Notes: a model not told the origin generated them from the letters alone. Positions 1 to 8,390 are shown, numbered from the stretch's first letter. The stretch: DNA of 64,000 nucleotides from Hanstruepera ponticola (GCF_012931685.1 NZ_JABANC010000004.1:169862-233861), one strand, 5' to 3'. Translations and numbers: made by a program.

Positions 1-394
1 GTGCTTTATTCACAGCAGCATCATTTAATCCATAAGGCAGCACCGAAAAATAATGAACCGAATTAACTGAAGCACTATAACGAGATAGCATACTGTCTGG
101 AACCTTTACGGGCTTATTGTTTTCATGCCTCTCAAAACCTTTGTTGGTTAAAAAATCAGTGATTTTTCCTGTTGAATCTTTGAATGTTCTCACTAACTTA
201 AACGTACCTTGATTTCTTTCGGCATAATAATGTTTGTCTCTAAAATCAAATTCAATAATTGAACTATCAAATTTTGCACCTCCAGAAACTTCAATAGATT
301 TATCAATGACGTCTTGAGCAGATAGATATTTGGCAGACTTTTGGTCACACCCTAATAAGGTGACTATACAGCATAATACTAAAAGATACTTCAT
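1..394 (-). CDS. DUF6503-family lipoprotein (partial, C-terminus outside window)
   Basis: Reading the minus strand from an ATG at 394 gives an open frame that runs off the left edge (131 codons visible). The N-terminus is a short hydrophobic signal ending in a lipobox (LLGC, Cys16), so the product is probably a membrane-anchored lipoprotein. The mature part begins with an AQDVIDKSIEVSGG segment followed by EFDFRDKHYYAER, which I associate with the flavobacterial DUF6503 family; function is unknown. It is divergent from smpB. Confidence is good for a real gene and moderate for the family name. Confidence 0.8.
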   Translation of the reverse strand, partial: MKYLLVLCCIVTLLGCDQKSAKYLSAQDVIDKSIEVSGGAKFDSSIIEFDFRDKHYYAERNQGTFKLVRTFKDSTGKITDFLTNKGFERHENNKPVKVPDSMLSRYSASVNSVHYFSVLPYGLNDAAVNKA

Positions 395-473
395 AAAGGC
401 ATATTTTACCATTTTAAGTCGTAAAGCTATTGAATACTTACTTTAATCCTTCAGAAAATAATCATAAATTATA

Positions 474-481
474 TACCTTTG
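474..481 (+). promoter_or_regulatory. -7 promoter element (TACCTTTG) of smpB
   Basis: TACCTTTG matches the Bacteroidota -7 consensus TAnnTTTG. The last G lies 7 nt before the smpB ATG, so the mRNA would start at or next to the start codon (leaderless). No clear -33 TTTG was found. It also argues against the TTG at 479 as the start, because that codon overlaps the box. Confidence 0.6.
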
Positions 482-487
482 AAGTTC

Positions 488-943
488 ATGCAGAAAAAAA
501 TTAACATACAGAATAAAAAAGCGCGATTTCAATACGAAATACTTGATAAATACACAGCTGGTATTGTATTGACTGGTACTGAAATAAAATCCATTAGAAA
601 TAGTAAAGCTTCAATTGCCGAAAGCTTTTGTGAGTTTAACGACAGGGGTGAATTGTTTGTCATAAACATGACTATTGAAGAATATCTATTTGGCAACTAC
701 TACAATCACAAACCAAAAGCTGAACGCAAACTGCTTTTAAATAAACGGGAATTAAAAAAGCTCGAAAAAGAATCTCAAAATACTGGATTAACTATCATTC
801 CTTTGCGTTTATTTATTAATGACAATGGGTTTGCAAAGCTAGAAATTGCCTTGGCTAAAGGTAAAAAGTTGTATGATAAACGTGAATCTATAAAAGATCG
901 AGAAAACAAAGTACGTTTAGATCGCATAAAGAAAAGTTTTTAA
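488..943 (+). CDS. smpB: SsrA-binding protein SmpB
   Basis: SmpB binds tmRNA and delivers it to stalled ribosomes in trans-translation. The 151-residue product has the usual family length and layout: an N-terminal KKARFQYEILDKYTAGIVLTG region, the TEIKSIR segment, the ISIEEY-like and YNHKPKAERKLLL region of the OB-fold barrel, and a basic C-terminal tail (KLYDKRESIKDRE...RIKKSF) that folds on the ribosome. I chose ATG at 488 over the in-frame TTG at 479 because family members start MQKK and because the TTG lies inside the -7 promoter box. It is followed after 11 nt by a secreted NTF2-like protein gene. Confidence 0.96.
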   Translation: MQKKINIQNKKARFQYEILDKYTAGIVLTGTEIKSIRNSKASIAESFCEFNDRGELFVINMTIEEYLFGNYYNHKPKAERKLLLNKRELKKLEKESQNTGLTIIPLRLFINDNGFAKLEIALAKGKKLYDKRESIKDRENKVRLDRIKKSF

Positions 944-954
944 AACATATAATT

Positions 955-1482
955 ATGAAAAAAATAACAGTTATTACCTTCATGATACTGGTTTGCTTCA
1001 TGGGTTTTTCTCAAGACAAAGTCAGCCCTTATGCTGATAAAGTTATCAGTTTAGATACAACTATAAAAACCTTATACCAGGTAATTTCAGGTGATAAAGG
1101 CGAAGAACGTAATTGGGACCTTTTTAAATACTTGTTTCATCCAGACGCCAAGTTAATACCAACAGGTAAGAACCAAGAAGGCAAATATGGTGCTAGGTTT
1201 ATGACTCCTAGTGATTATATTAAATCATCTGGGAAATGGCTGGTAGAAAATGGTTTTCATGAAATTGAAATTCATAGAACAGTTGAAACGTTTGGAAATA
1301 TTTCACAGGTTTTTAGCACCTATGAGTCTTACTACAAGAAAACTGATGAAAAACCTTTTATGAGAGGTATTAATAGTATTCAACTGCTAAATGATGGTAC
1401 AAGATGGTGGGTCATAAATATTTATTGGAAACAGGAAAGCGTTGAAAGCCCTATCCCAGACGCTTACTTACCTAAAAATTAA
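955..1482 (+). CDS. Secreted NTF2/SnoaL-like protein
   Basis: The 175-residue product starts with a signal peptide (MKKITVITFMILVCFMGFSQ, cleavage near residue 20) and is probably periplasmic or extracellular. The rest looks like an NTF2/SnoaL-like cone fold: an initial helix with LYQVISG, a FHPDAKLIP segment, then strands with QVFSTYESYY and a C-terminal WWVINIYWKQE strand. Such folds serve as small enzymes or ligand-binding domains, and no catalytic residues are assignable here. The gene follows smpB closely and its stop overlaps the stop of the convergent pcm gene by 4 nt. Exact role unknown. Confidence 0.8.
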   Translation: MKKITVITFMILVCFMGFSQDKVSPYADKVISLDTTIKTLYQVISGDKGEERNWDLFKYLFHPDAKLIPTGKNQEGKYGARFMTPSDYIKSSGKWLVENGFHEIEIHRTVETFGNISQVFSTYESYYKKTDEKPFMRGINSIQLLNDGTRWWVINIYWKQESVESPIPDAYLPKN

Positions 1483-2126
1483 TTTTTATCTTCTAGCAAG
1501 GGTACAAAACGGAATTCGCCAAACTCGTGTTTTTCAAACTCTTTGTTGCCTTTTCTTATAAAAAGGGTCATGGTTTGTACATCGTCGCCTACTGGAATAA
1601 CCAAGCGACCACCAATAGCCAGTTGTCCGAGTAAAGCTTTTGGGACAAACGGTGCTCCTGCTGTTACAATAATTCCATTAAAAGGAGCCTCTTCTTTAAG
1701 ACCAATATAACCATCACCAAAAATCATCTTTTTCGGTCTAAAACCTAATTTAGGTAAAAACTTACTAGTCTTTTTAAATAACTCATTTTGTCTTTCTATT
1801 GTGTACACTTGAGCTCCAAGTTTACAAAGTACAGCTGTTTGATAACCACTACCAGTACCAATCTCAAGAATTTTATCACCTGGCTTTACTTCAAGTAATT
1901 CTGTTTGAAAAGCTACAGTGTAGGGTTGTGAAATAGTTTGATCTGCGGCAATAGGAAATGCCTTGTCCTGATAAGCATGATCCAAAAAACCAGAATCCAT
2001 AAATAAGTGTCTTGGAATATCACCAATGGCTCGTAATACTTGTTGATCTTTAATCCCTTTGCCTTCAACAATAGTTACTAACTGCTGACGCATCCCTTTA
2101 TGTTTAAAAGTATCTTTCAATGACAA
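1479..2126 (-). CDS. pcm: Protein-L-isoaspartate O-methyltransferase
   Basis: This enzyme uses SAM to methylate isoaspartyl residues in aged proteins, starting their repair. The 215-residue product shows the PIMT signature TISQPYTVAFQTELL, the SAM-binding motif ILEIGTGSGYQTAVL (about residues 85-100), and the C-terminal GGRLVIPVGDD...LFIRK segment. The frame starts with a TTG (2126; a second TTG at 2120 would give MKDTFKHKG). The first in-frame ATG at 2093 would remove the conserved N-terminal KDTFKHKG stretch, so a non-ATG start is likely. The gene is convergent with the NTF2-like gene (stops overlap) and divergent from the Gfo/Idh gene. Confidence 0.95.
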   Translation of the reverse strand: MSLKDTFKHKGMRQQLVTIVEGKGIKDQQVLRAIGDIPRHLFMDSGFLDHAYQDKAFPIAADQTISQPYTVAFQTELLEVKPGDKILEIGTGSGYQTAVLCKLGAQVYTIERQNELFKKTSKFLPKLGFRPKKMIFGDGYIGLKEEAPFNGIIVTAGAPFVPKALLGQLAIGGRLVIPVGDDVQTMTLFIRKGNKEFEKHEFGEFRFVPLLEDKN

Positions 2127-2251
2127 TTATTTTGAGGCATAAAATTAGTCAAACATTTTCAGCATAAAAATTAAAAAATATTCAAATTATTAAAGATTTT
2201 AAGATTATAGATTTTATGGGCTTATTCATGTAAATAAATAGTTAAAAACCT

Positions 2252-2259
2252 TATTTTTG
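2252..2259 (+). promoter_or_regulatory. -7 promoter element (TATTTTTG) upstream of the Gfo/Idh gene
   Basis: TATTTTTG fits TAnnTTTG. The last G is 18 nt before the oxidoreductase start but 7 nt before a 4-codon mini-ORF at 2266, the same spacing as at smpB and the ion-channel gene. Confidence 0.55.
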
Positions 2260-2265
2260 TTCAAA

Positions 2266-2280
2266 ATGATAAGAAAATGA
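2266..2280 (+). other. Four-codon mini-ORF ending on the next start codon
   Basis: ATG ATA AGA AAA TGA reads MIRK and stops. Its TGA overlaps the downstream ATG at 2277 as ATGA, which would favour re-initiation. Given the promoter spacing the ATG would be at the 5' end of the mRNA. Whether it is translated is unknown. Confidence 0.3.
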
Positions 2281-3236
2281 TAAAAGCTGGCGTTCTTGGT
2301 GCTGGTCATCTAGGCAAAATACATTTAAGACTTTTACAGCAATCAGCTAAATATGACTTGATTGGGTTTTATGATGCTGATGAAACTAATGCAAAAAAGG
2401 TTGAAGCTGAATTTGGCTATAAGTACTTTAATTCAATTGACGAACTTATTGAAGCCGTTGATATGGTTGATATCGTCACACCTACTCTTTCGCATTATGA
2501 TTGTGCCATTAAAGCCATTGCAAAAGGCAAACATATTTTTATTGAAAAACCAATAACCAATACTGTTGAAGAAGCTGAAGAAATTCGAGAACTATTGGCG
2601 CAGCACAACATTAGAGGACAAGTAGGTCACGTAGAGCGTTTTAATCCTGCCTTTATAGCCGTAAAGGACAAAATAGAAAACCCCATGTTTATTGAAACAC
2701 ATAGACTGGCAGAATTTAACCCTAGAGGAACTGATGTTCCTGTTGTTTTAGATTTAATGATTCATGATATTGATATTATTTTGAGTGTTGTAAAATCTAA
2801 TGTCAAAAATGTTTCAGCAAGTGGCGTGTCTGTTATTAGTGATACACCAGACATTGCCAATGCACGAATAGAATTTGAAAATGGCAGTGTTGCCAATTTA
2901 ACAGCTAGCCGAATTTCATTAAAAAACATGCGTAAGTCACGTTTCTTTCAAAAAGATGCTTATATCTCGGTAGATTTTCTGGAGAAAAAATGTGAAGTAG
3001 TAAAAATGAAAGATGCTCCAGAAAACCCTGGTGATTTTGATATGATATTGCAAAATGCCGAAGGCATAAAAAAGCAAATTTATTTTGACAATCCTGAAAT
3101 TGCATCCAATAATGCCATTTTAGATGAATTGGAAACATTTGCTGATGCCATTACTAATAATACAAAGCCAATAGTTACCTTACATGATGGCACCGAAGCA
3201 CTTCGTGTTGCCACAATGATTATAAACCAATTTTAA
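2277..3236 (+). CDS. Gfo/Idh/MocA-family oxidoreductase
   Basis: The 319-residue product is an NAD(P)-dependent oxidoreductase of the Gfo/Idh/MocA family. It has an N-terminal Rossmann fold with GAGHLGKIH (residues 8-16), the family's EKP motif (Glu90-Lys91-Pro92, in the IFIEKPIT strand) whose Lys takes part in catalysis, and the C-terminal alpha/beta domain with the LMIHDIDI segment carrying the usual HD pair. The substrate is not predictable; family members act on sugars, inositol or biliverdin. It heads a same-strand run with 3-hydroxyacyl-CoA dehydrogenase, DUF1015 and YggS genes, an arrangement I associate with Flavobacteriaceae, although a shared pathway is not obvious. Confidence 0.92.
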   Translation: MIKAGVLGAGHLGKIHLRLLQQSAKYDLIGFYDADETNAKKVEAEFGYKYFNSIDELIEAVDMVDIVTPTLSHYDCAIKAIAKGKHIFIEKPITNTVEEAEEIRELLAQHNIRGQVGHVERFNPAFIAVKDKIENPMFIETHRLAEFNPRGTDVPVVLDLMIHDIDIILSVVKSNVKNVSASGVSVISDTPDIANARIEFENGSVANLTASRISLKNMRKSRFFQKDAYISVDFLEKKCEVVKMKDAPENPGDFDMILQNAEGIKKQIYFDNPEIASNNAILDELETFADAITNNTKPIVTLHDGTEALRVATMIINQF

Positions 3237-3254
3237 ACAATTAAATAATTCAAG

Positions 3255-3276
3255 ATGTCCATTTTATTGTGGACAT
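3255..3276 (+). other. Intergenic hairpin between two co-oriented dehydrogenase genes
   Basis: ATGTCCA at 3255-3261 pairs with TGGACAT at 3270-3276 across an 8-nt loop. An A-run and then seven Ts (3284 onward) follow, so it could be a weak or partial terminator, or an mRNA-processing stem, between the oxidoreductase and the next gene. Confidence 0.4.
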
Positions 3277-3291
3277 AAAAAATATTTTTTT

Positions 3292-4179
3292 ATGAAAAAT
3301 GTCGCTGTTATAGGAGCAGGAACCATGGGAAATGGTATAGCACATACATTCGCTCAAAGCGGATTTAAAGTACAACTTATAGATATTAGTGAAGCCTCTT
3401 TAAAAAAAGGCATGGATACCATTTCTAAAAATTTAGATCGTATGGTTGCCAAAGAAAAAATAACCGAAGCTGATAAGGCAGAAACTCTTGATAACATCAC
3501 AACCTTTACCAGTATTCCCGAAGGTGTAGAATATGCCAGTTTGGTCGTAGAAGCTGCTACAGAAAATATTGATTTAAAACTTAAAATTTTCAAACAATTG
3601 GACGAGGCTTGTCCAGAAGACACTATTTTGGCAAGTAACACCTCATCTATCTCCATTACGCAAATTGCAGCGGTAACTTCTAGACCAGAAATGGTTATTG
3701 GTATGCATTTTATGAATCCCGTTCCAATTATGAAATTGGTTGAAATTATTCGTGGTTATAATACGAGTGATGAAGTTACCAATACCATTATGGATTTGTC
3801 TAAAAAACTAGGAAAAACACCAACAGAAGTTAACGATTATCCTGGTTTTGTAGCAAATAGGATTTTAATGCCCATGCTAAACGAGGCAATAGAAACACTT
3901 TACAATGGTGTTGCCGGTGTTGAGGAAATTGATACGGTTATGAAATTAGGAATGGCTCATCCAATGGGTCCATTACAACTGGCAGATTTTATTGGATTAG
4001 ACATTTGTTTATCTATTTTAAACGTCATGTATGATGGCTTTAAAAACCCGAAATATGCACCTTGTCCTCTACTCGTTAATATGGTAATGGCAGGAAAATT
4101 AGGTGTGAAATCTGGTGAAGGCTTTTATGATTATTCTAATAGCAGAAAAGCAGAACATGTAGCAAAACAATTCGCATAA
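3292..4179 (+). CDS. 3-hydroxyacyl-CoA (3-hydroxybutyryl-CoA) dehydrogenase
   Basis: The 295-residue product oxidises a 3-hydroxyacyl-CoA to the 3-ketoacyl-CoA with NAD(P). The N-terminal Rossmann domain carries GAGTMGNGIAHTFAQSG (residues 8-24), the acidic DISE turn that selects NAD(H), and the catalytic GMHFMNPVP motif with His139 and downstream Glu151. The C-terminal helical domain contains NDYPGFVANRILMPMLNEA and the AHPMGPLQLADFIGLD segment. Length matches stand-alone Hbd/PaaH enzymes rather than FadB fusions. No other beta-oxidation gene lies nearby, so the pathway (fatty acid, phenylacetate or butanoate) stays open. Confidence 0.95.
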   Translation: MKNVAVIGAGTMGNGIAHTFAQSGFKVQLIDISEASLKKGMDTISKNLDRMVAKEKITEADKAETLDNITTFTSIPEGVEYASLVVEAATENIDLKLKIFKQLDEACPEDTILASNTSSISITQIAAVTSRPEMVIGMHFMNPVPIMKLVEIIRGYNTSDEVTNTIMDLSKKLGKTPTEVNDYPGFVANRILMPMLNEAIETLYNGVAGVEEIDTVMKLGMAHPMGPLQLADFIGLDICLSILNVMYDGFKNPKYAPCPLLVNMVMAGKLGVKSGEGFYDYSNSRKAEHVAKQFA

Positions 4180-4190
4180 TAAATGTTAGT

Positions 4191-5429
4191 TTGGCTAAAA
4201 TAATCCCATTTAAAGCAGTACGTCCAACGCGTGATAAGGTAAGCCTTGTCGCATCGCGTTCGTATCAAACCTATACACAAGCAGAACGTGAAGCCAGACT
4301 GGATTACAATCCATTTTCTTTTTTACATATTGTAAATCCAGGTTATAAGTATGATAGAGAAATCACCGGAACGGAACGCTATCAACTTGTTAAAAATCGC
4401 TATCTCGAATTTAAAGAAGATAACATATTTGTTCAGGATAATAAGCCCAGTTTCTATGTCTATAAAATTGTAGATAGGGAACATCAAGTTTTTAATGGTA
4501 TAATAGCAGCTGCTAGTGCCAAAGATTATGAATCCAATGTCATTAGAAAACACGAAGAAACCCTAGCCTACAAAGAAATTATTTTTAAAGATTATTTAAA
4601 AACTGTTGGGTTCAATGCCGAGCCTGTTCTACTCACCTATCCAGACAATGATGTGATTTCAAAAATAATTTCTGAAGCACAAAAAGAACGTGCTGAATTT
4701 GAATTCACTACCACATTCAGAGATACACATTATTTATGGCAAATTGATGATATTGGCGTAATTAAGACTATATCAGATGAATTTAAGGCTATGAAAACAG
4801 TCTATATTGCTGACGGTCATCATCGGTCTGCCTCATCGTATTTGTTATATAAAGATGAGAAATCCCAGAACAACAATCATAAAGGAGATGAATCTTATAA
4901 CTTTTTCATGACTTATTTAATTCCTGAATCAGATTTGCGAATTCATGAGTTCAATAGAATTGTTAAGGATTTAAATGGCTTATCAAAAGAAGAATTCCTT
5001 ATTAAACTTGATAGAATATATCGCATAGAGAATCGCGGAAAAATGCCCTATAAACCATCCAAAAAACATCATTTTAGCATGTATCTAGATGGTGATTTTT
5101 ATTCTCTCTATCTTCGTAAATCACTCTATAAATTTGAGACATCATTAGACGCTTTGGACGCTCAAATTTTGTACAAAACAATTTTGCAACCAATACTTGG
5201 AATCAATGATTTAAGAAACGATCTACGAATTATGTATAGTAATGGTAAAAAAGATGTTGTCAACGTAAAGAGTCAAGTTGACAGCGGTGATTTTGCTGTA
5301 GGATTTGGCATGGTTCCTGTGAATGTTGAGGAGATGAAGCAAATTGCCGACGATGGTTTAAAAATGCCTCCAAAATCAACTTTTATTGAGCCTAAACTGC
5401 GTAGTGGTGTAACAATTTATGAGTTCTAA
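4191..5429 (+). CDS. DUF1015-family protein
   Basis: The 412-residue product starts KIIPFKAVRPTRDKV and contains the strongly conserved ADGHHRSASSYLLYK segment near residue 205, both typical of DUF1015, a widespread family of unproven function often found with serine or phosphoglycerate metabolism genes. The only fitting start is a TTG at 4191. The ATG at 4183 is out of frame, and the next in-frame ATG would delete a conserved N-terminal half. The gene begins 11 nt after the dehydrogenase and its end overlaps the YggS start by 11 nt, so the genes probably form one operon. Confidence 0.9.
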   Translation: MAKIIPFKAVRPTRDKVSLVASRSYQTYTQAEREARLDYNPFSFLHIVNPGYKYDREITGTERYQLVKNRYLEFKEDNIFVQDNKPSFYVYKIVDREHQVFNGIIAAASAKDYESNVIRKHEETLAYKEIIFKDYLKTVGFNAEPVLLTYPDNDVISKIISEAQKERAEFEFTTTFRDTHYLWQIDDIGVIKTISDEFKAMKTVYIADGHHRSASSYLLYKDEKSQNNNHKGDESYNFFMTYLIPESDLRIHEFNRIVKDLNGLSKEEFLIKLDRIYRIENRGKMPYKPSKKHHFSMYLDGDFYSLYLRKSLYKFETSLDALDAQILYKTILQPILGINDLRNDLRIMYSNGKKDVVNVKSQVDSGDFAVGFGMVPVNVEEMKQIADDGLKMPPKSTFIEPKLRSGVTIYEF

Positions 5430-6096
5430 AAATATGGTTTCTGAAAATCTTAAGAAAATAAAATTGTCATTACCCAAAGGAGTAACTCTGGTTGCCGTTT
5501 CGAAAACCAAACCAGTGAGCACCATTATGGAAGCTTATGACGCTGGACAGCGTGTGTTTGGTGAAAATAAAATTCAAGAAATGGTTGAGAAACATGAACA
5601 GCTACCTAAAGACATTGAATGGCATATGATTGGTCATGTTCAAAGCAATAAAATAAAGTATATGGCACCTTTTGTGAGTTTAATTCATGGTGTTGAGAAA
5701 TTTAAAGTGCTCAAAGAAGTAAACAAACAAGCTTCTAAACATAACAGAAGTATTAATTGCTTGTTACAAATAAAAATTGCTGAAGAAGATTCTAAATTTG
5801 GAATGTCCGTTAATGAAGCTAAAGCTATTTTAAAGTCTGATGAACTAAAAAAACTCAAGCATGTAAATGTTACTGGCGTTATGGGTATGGCTACTTTTAC
5901 TGATGACAAAAAACAAATTGAAAACGAATTTAAAACACTAAAATCCGGTTTTGACGAACTAAAAGAATTGGAATCTACAAATCATGACTTACGAGTCCTA
6001 TCAATGGGTATGAGTGGTGATTACGAATTGGCCATTTCTTGTGGTAGCAATATGGTCAGAATTGGAAGCAGTATATTTGGTGAACGTAATTATTAA
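5419..6096 (+). CDS. yggS: YggS-family pyridoxal phosphate-binding protein (PLPBP)
   Basis: PLPBP proteins hold pyridoxal 5'-phosphate and help vitamin B6 and amino-acid homeostasis without a known catalytic activity. The 225-residue product shows the PLP lysine in LVAVSKTKP (Lys29), GENKIQEM, the WHMIGHVQSNKIK segment, and the phosphate-binding end SMGMSGDYELAISCGSNMVRIGSSIFG. The start at 5419 overlaps the DUF1015 gene by 11 nt; a second in-frame ATG at 5434 is an alternative. Length and motifs are standard for the family. Confidence 0.95.
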   Translation: MSSKNMVSENLKKIKLSLPKGVTLVAVSKTKPVSTIMEAYDAGQRVFGENKIQEMVEKHEQLPKDIEWHMIGHVQSNKIKYMAPFVSLIHGVEKFKVLKEVNKQASKHNRSINCLLQIKIAEEDSKFGMSVNEAKAILKSDELKKLKHVNVTGVMGMATFTDDKKQIENEFKTLKSGFDELKELESTNHDLRVLSMGMSGDYELAISCGSNMVRIGSSIFGERNY

Positions 6097-6119
6097 AAAC
6101 TTATTGATAGAATTATTTT

Positions 6120-7484
6120 TTGTACGCAATATTAGACATAGAAACAACTGGCGGAAAGTATAATGAAGAGGGCATAACTGAAATTGCAATCTACAAATTT
6201 GATGGTCATAAAGTTATTGACCAATTCATTAGTTTAGTTAACCCTGAACGCGACATCCAGCCGTTTGTAGTTAATCTCACAGGTATAAATAGTAACATGC
6301 TACGAACGGCTCCTAAATTTTACGAGGTTGCCAAACGTATTGTTGAAATTACTGAAGACTGTATCCTTGTAGCGCATAACGCCCAATTTGATTACCGTAT
6401 TTTACGCACCGAATTTAAACGATTGGGTTTTGGCTTTAAGCGTAAAACACTTTGCACAGTGGAATTAGCAAAAAAATTAATTCCTGGGCAAGACTCCTAT
6501 AGTTTGGGTAAATTGGCAAGGTCTCTTGGGATACCTGTCAGCGATAGACATAGAGCTAGTGGTGATGCCATGGCAACGGTAAAACTCTTCAAAATGTTGC
6601 TTTCTAAAGATTTGGAGAAATTTATTGTACAAGATGCAATAAGATTGGAACCAAAGTATCAAATGGAGCCTAATCTTAAACAGATCATTAATGAACTCCC
6701 TAATGACACAGGAGTTTACTATATTCATAATGAAAATGGTGATGTTATATACATTGGTAAAAGTAAGAATATAAAAAATCGCATCAGTCAGCACTTCACA
6801 AACACAAGTACTAAATCAAAAAAGTTACAACGTCAAGTAGCTGCAGTAACCTATGAAAAAACAGGTAGCGAATTGGTTGCTCTCCTCAAAGAAAGTGAAG
6901 AAATCAAACGCAACAAACCTCTTTTTAATAGAGCTTTAAGACGAAACTTATTTACACATGCCTTATATAGCTTTACTGATGAACATGGCTATATTAATCT
7001 AACTATTGACAAGGCAGATGGCAGAAAAAAACCTATAACAACGTTCAGCAATAGACAAAGCGCTAAAAGCTTTTTATTTCAATCTGTTGAAAATTATAAC
7101 TTATGTCAAAAATTAGTAGGCTTATACCCAACCAAAAAAAGCTGTTTTAATTATAACATAAAACAATGTGAAGGTGCTTGTATTCAAATAGAGACTGTAA
7201 CTGATTATAACCAACGTGTTCTGGAGTTGATTAATAAAAATAGTTATGATACTCAAAATATGGTAGTTATTGACAGAGGTCGTGATATTGAGGAACGTTC
7301 AGCCATTTTAATTGAAAATGGTGTTTTTAAAGGTTTAGGCTATTTCAATTTAAATTATCAAATAAATAATATAGATATATTAAAATCTGTAATTACGCCC
7401 ATGGAAAACAATCGCGATTCGCAACACATTATACAAAGTTATTTAAGACGTAATAAAAAACTGAAAATTATTCAATTAAATTAA
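6120..7484 (+). CDS. DEDDh exonuclease fused to a UvrC-like GIY-YIG nuclease
   Basis: A 454-residue two-nuclease fusion. Residues 1-165 form a DnaQ-like 3'-5' exonuclease: exo I with Asp6 and Glu8 (LDIETTG), exo II HNAQFD near residues 86-91, and exo III HRASGDA with His144 and Asp149, so all DEDDh residues are present. Residues 195-275 form a GIY-YIG endonuclease domain (GVYYI at 198, YIGKSKNIKNRI at 211-222). A Cys pair in the KKSCFNYNIKQCEGAC segment near residues 340-355 resembles the region after the nuclease in UvrC/Cho. It lacks the UvrC helix-hairpin-helix tail. A role in DNA repair is inferred. TTG at 6120 is the only start keeping exo I intact. Confidence 0.9.
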   Translation: MYAILDIETTGGKYNEEGITEIAIYKFDGHKVIDQFISLVNPERDIQPFVVNLTGINSNMLRTAPKFYEVAKRIVEITEDCILVAHNAQFDYRILRTEFKRLGFGFKRKTLCTVELAKKLIPGQDSYSLGKLARSLGIPVSDRHRASGDAMATVKLFKMLLSKDLEKFIVQDAIRLEPKYQMEPNLKQIINELPNDTGVYYIHNENGDVIYIGKSKNIKNRISQHFTNTSTKSKKLQRQVAAVTYEKTGSELVALLKESEEIKRNKPLFNRALRRNLFTHALYSFTDEHGYINLTIDKADGRKKPITTFSNRQSAKSFLFQSVENYNLCQKLVGLYPTKKSCFNYNIKQCEGACIQIETVTDYNQRVLELINKNSYDTQNMVVIDRGRDIEERSAILIENGVFKGLGYFNLNYQINNIDILKSVITPMENNRDSQHIIQSYLRRNKKLKIIQLN

Positions 7485-7503
7485 TTACTAGTTTAGTTTT
7501 TAG

Positions 7504-7511
7504 TATTTTTG
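7504..7511 (+). promoter_or_regulatory. -7 promoter element (TATTTTTG) of the ion-channel gene
   Basis: TATTTTTG matches TAnnTTTG, and its G lies exactly 7 nt before the ATG at 7518, predicting a leaderless transcript. It also shows that the TTG at 7509, inside the box, is not the start. Confidence 0.6.
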
Positions 7512-7517
7512 GTTACC

Positions 7518-8390
7518 ATGGCTGTAAAACCCACTAAATCTTGGAAAGACGAACTTCATGAAATTATTTATGAAGCTGATACGCCTGCTGGAAAGTTATT
7601 TGATGTTGTCCTTCTTATTGCTATTTTGGCAAGTATTGTATTGGTTATGCTTGAAAGTGTAAAAAGTATTGATGCCAAATACCATAACTTCCTGAATATA
7701 TCAGAGTGGATAATAACCATTTTATTCTCTATTGAATACATATTGCGAATAATTTCTGTAAGAAGGCCTATAAAATACATTACAAGCTTTTATGGTGTTA
7801 TAGACCTTCTTTCTACCATACCAAAGTACCTATCTCTCATTTTTGCGGGAACACATGCCCTAGTTGCATTGAGGGCCTTAAGATTATTACGTATTTTCAG
7901 AATCTTAAAATTGGCGCGCTATTTAGGTGCCTCCAATCAACTAGCTTCGGCAATTAAGGCCAGTCGTGCTAAAATTTCTGTTTTTTTATTCGCTGTAATG
8001 ATTGCTGCTGTCATATTTGGAACCATAATGTATTTGGTTGAAGGAGAAGAGAGCGGATTCACAAATATTCCAAAAAGTGTTTATTGGTGTATAGTAACAT
8101 TAACAACAGTTGGGTTTGGTGATATTGCTCCTGTGACACCTTTAGGGCAATTTATCGCCACCATAATTATGATTCTTGGTTATGGTATTATCGCTGTACC
8201 TACTGGTATTGTATCAGCTGAATACACGAAAAAAGCGAATGATAACGACAAGTCAAAACAAGGGGTTATTCCTCCGCATCCAAATGAAGTTCAATTAAAT
8301 TCACAGTGCTGTGCAAATTGTTTAAATGAAAAGCATGTAGATGGTGCAGAATATTGCTTTAAATGTGGCTGCAAATTACATCATGACTAA
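7518..8390 (+). CDS. Voltage-gated K+ channel-like ion transporter with C-terminal zinc ribbon
   Basis: The 290-residue inner-membrane protein has six hydrophobic segments. S4 (residues 117-134) carries arginines every third position (Arg119, 122, 125, 128, then Lys131 and Arg134), the classic voltage sensor. The pore loop holds the K+ selectivity filter TLTTVGFGD (TVGFGD at 197-202). After S6 and a polar linker, the last ~27 residues contain Cys265-x2-Cys268 and Cys280-x2-Cys283, a short zinc-ribbon-like tail, presumably cytoplasmic. Potassium conductance is inferred from the filter. The gene end overlaps miaA by 8 nt. I chose ATG 7518 from the promoter position. Confidence 0.93.
   Translation: MAVKPTKSWKDELHEIIYEADTPAGKLFDVVLLIAILASIVLVMLESVKSIDAKYHNFLNISEWIITILFSIEYILRIISVRRPIKYITSFYGVIDLLSTIPKYLSLIFAGTHALVALRALRLLRIFRILKLARYLGASNQLASAIKASRAKISVFLFAVMIAAVIFGTIMYLVEGEESGFTNIPKSVYWCIVTLTTVGFGDIAPVTPLGQFIATIIMILGYGIIAVPTGIVSAEYTKKANDNDKSKQGVIPPHPNEVQLNSQCCANCLNEKHVDGAEYCFKCGCKLHHD

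Noticed and set aside
479..487. TTG start for smpB at 479
   Set aside because: The codon lies inside the -7 promoter box, and the ATG at 488 gives the family N-terminus.
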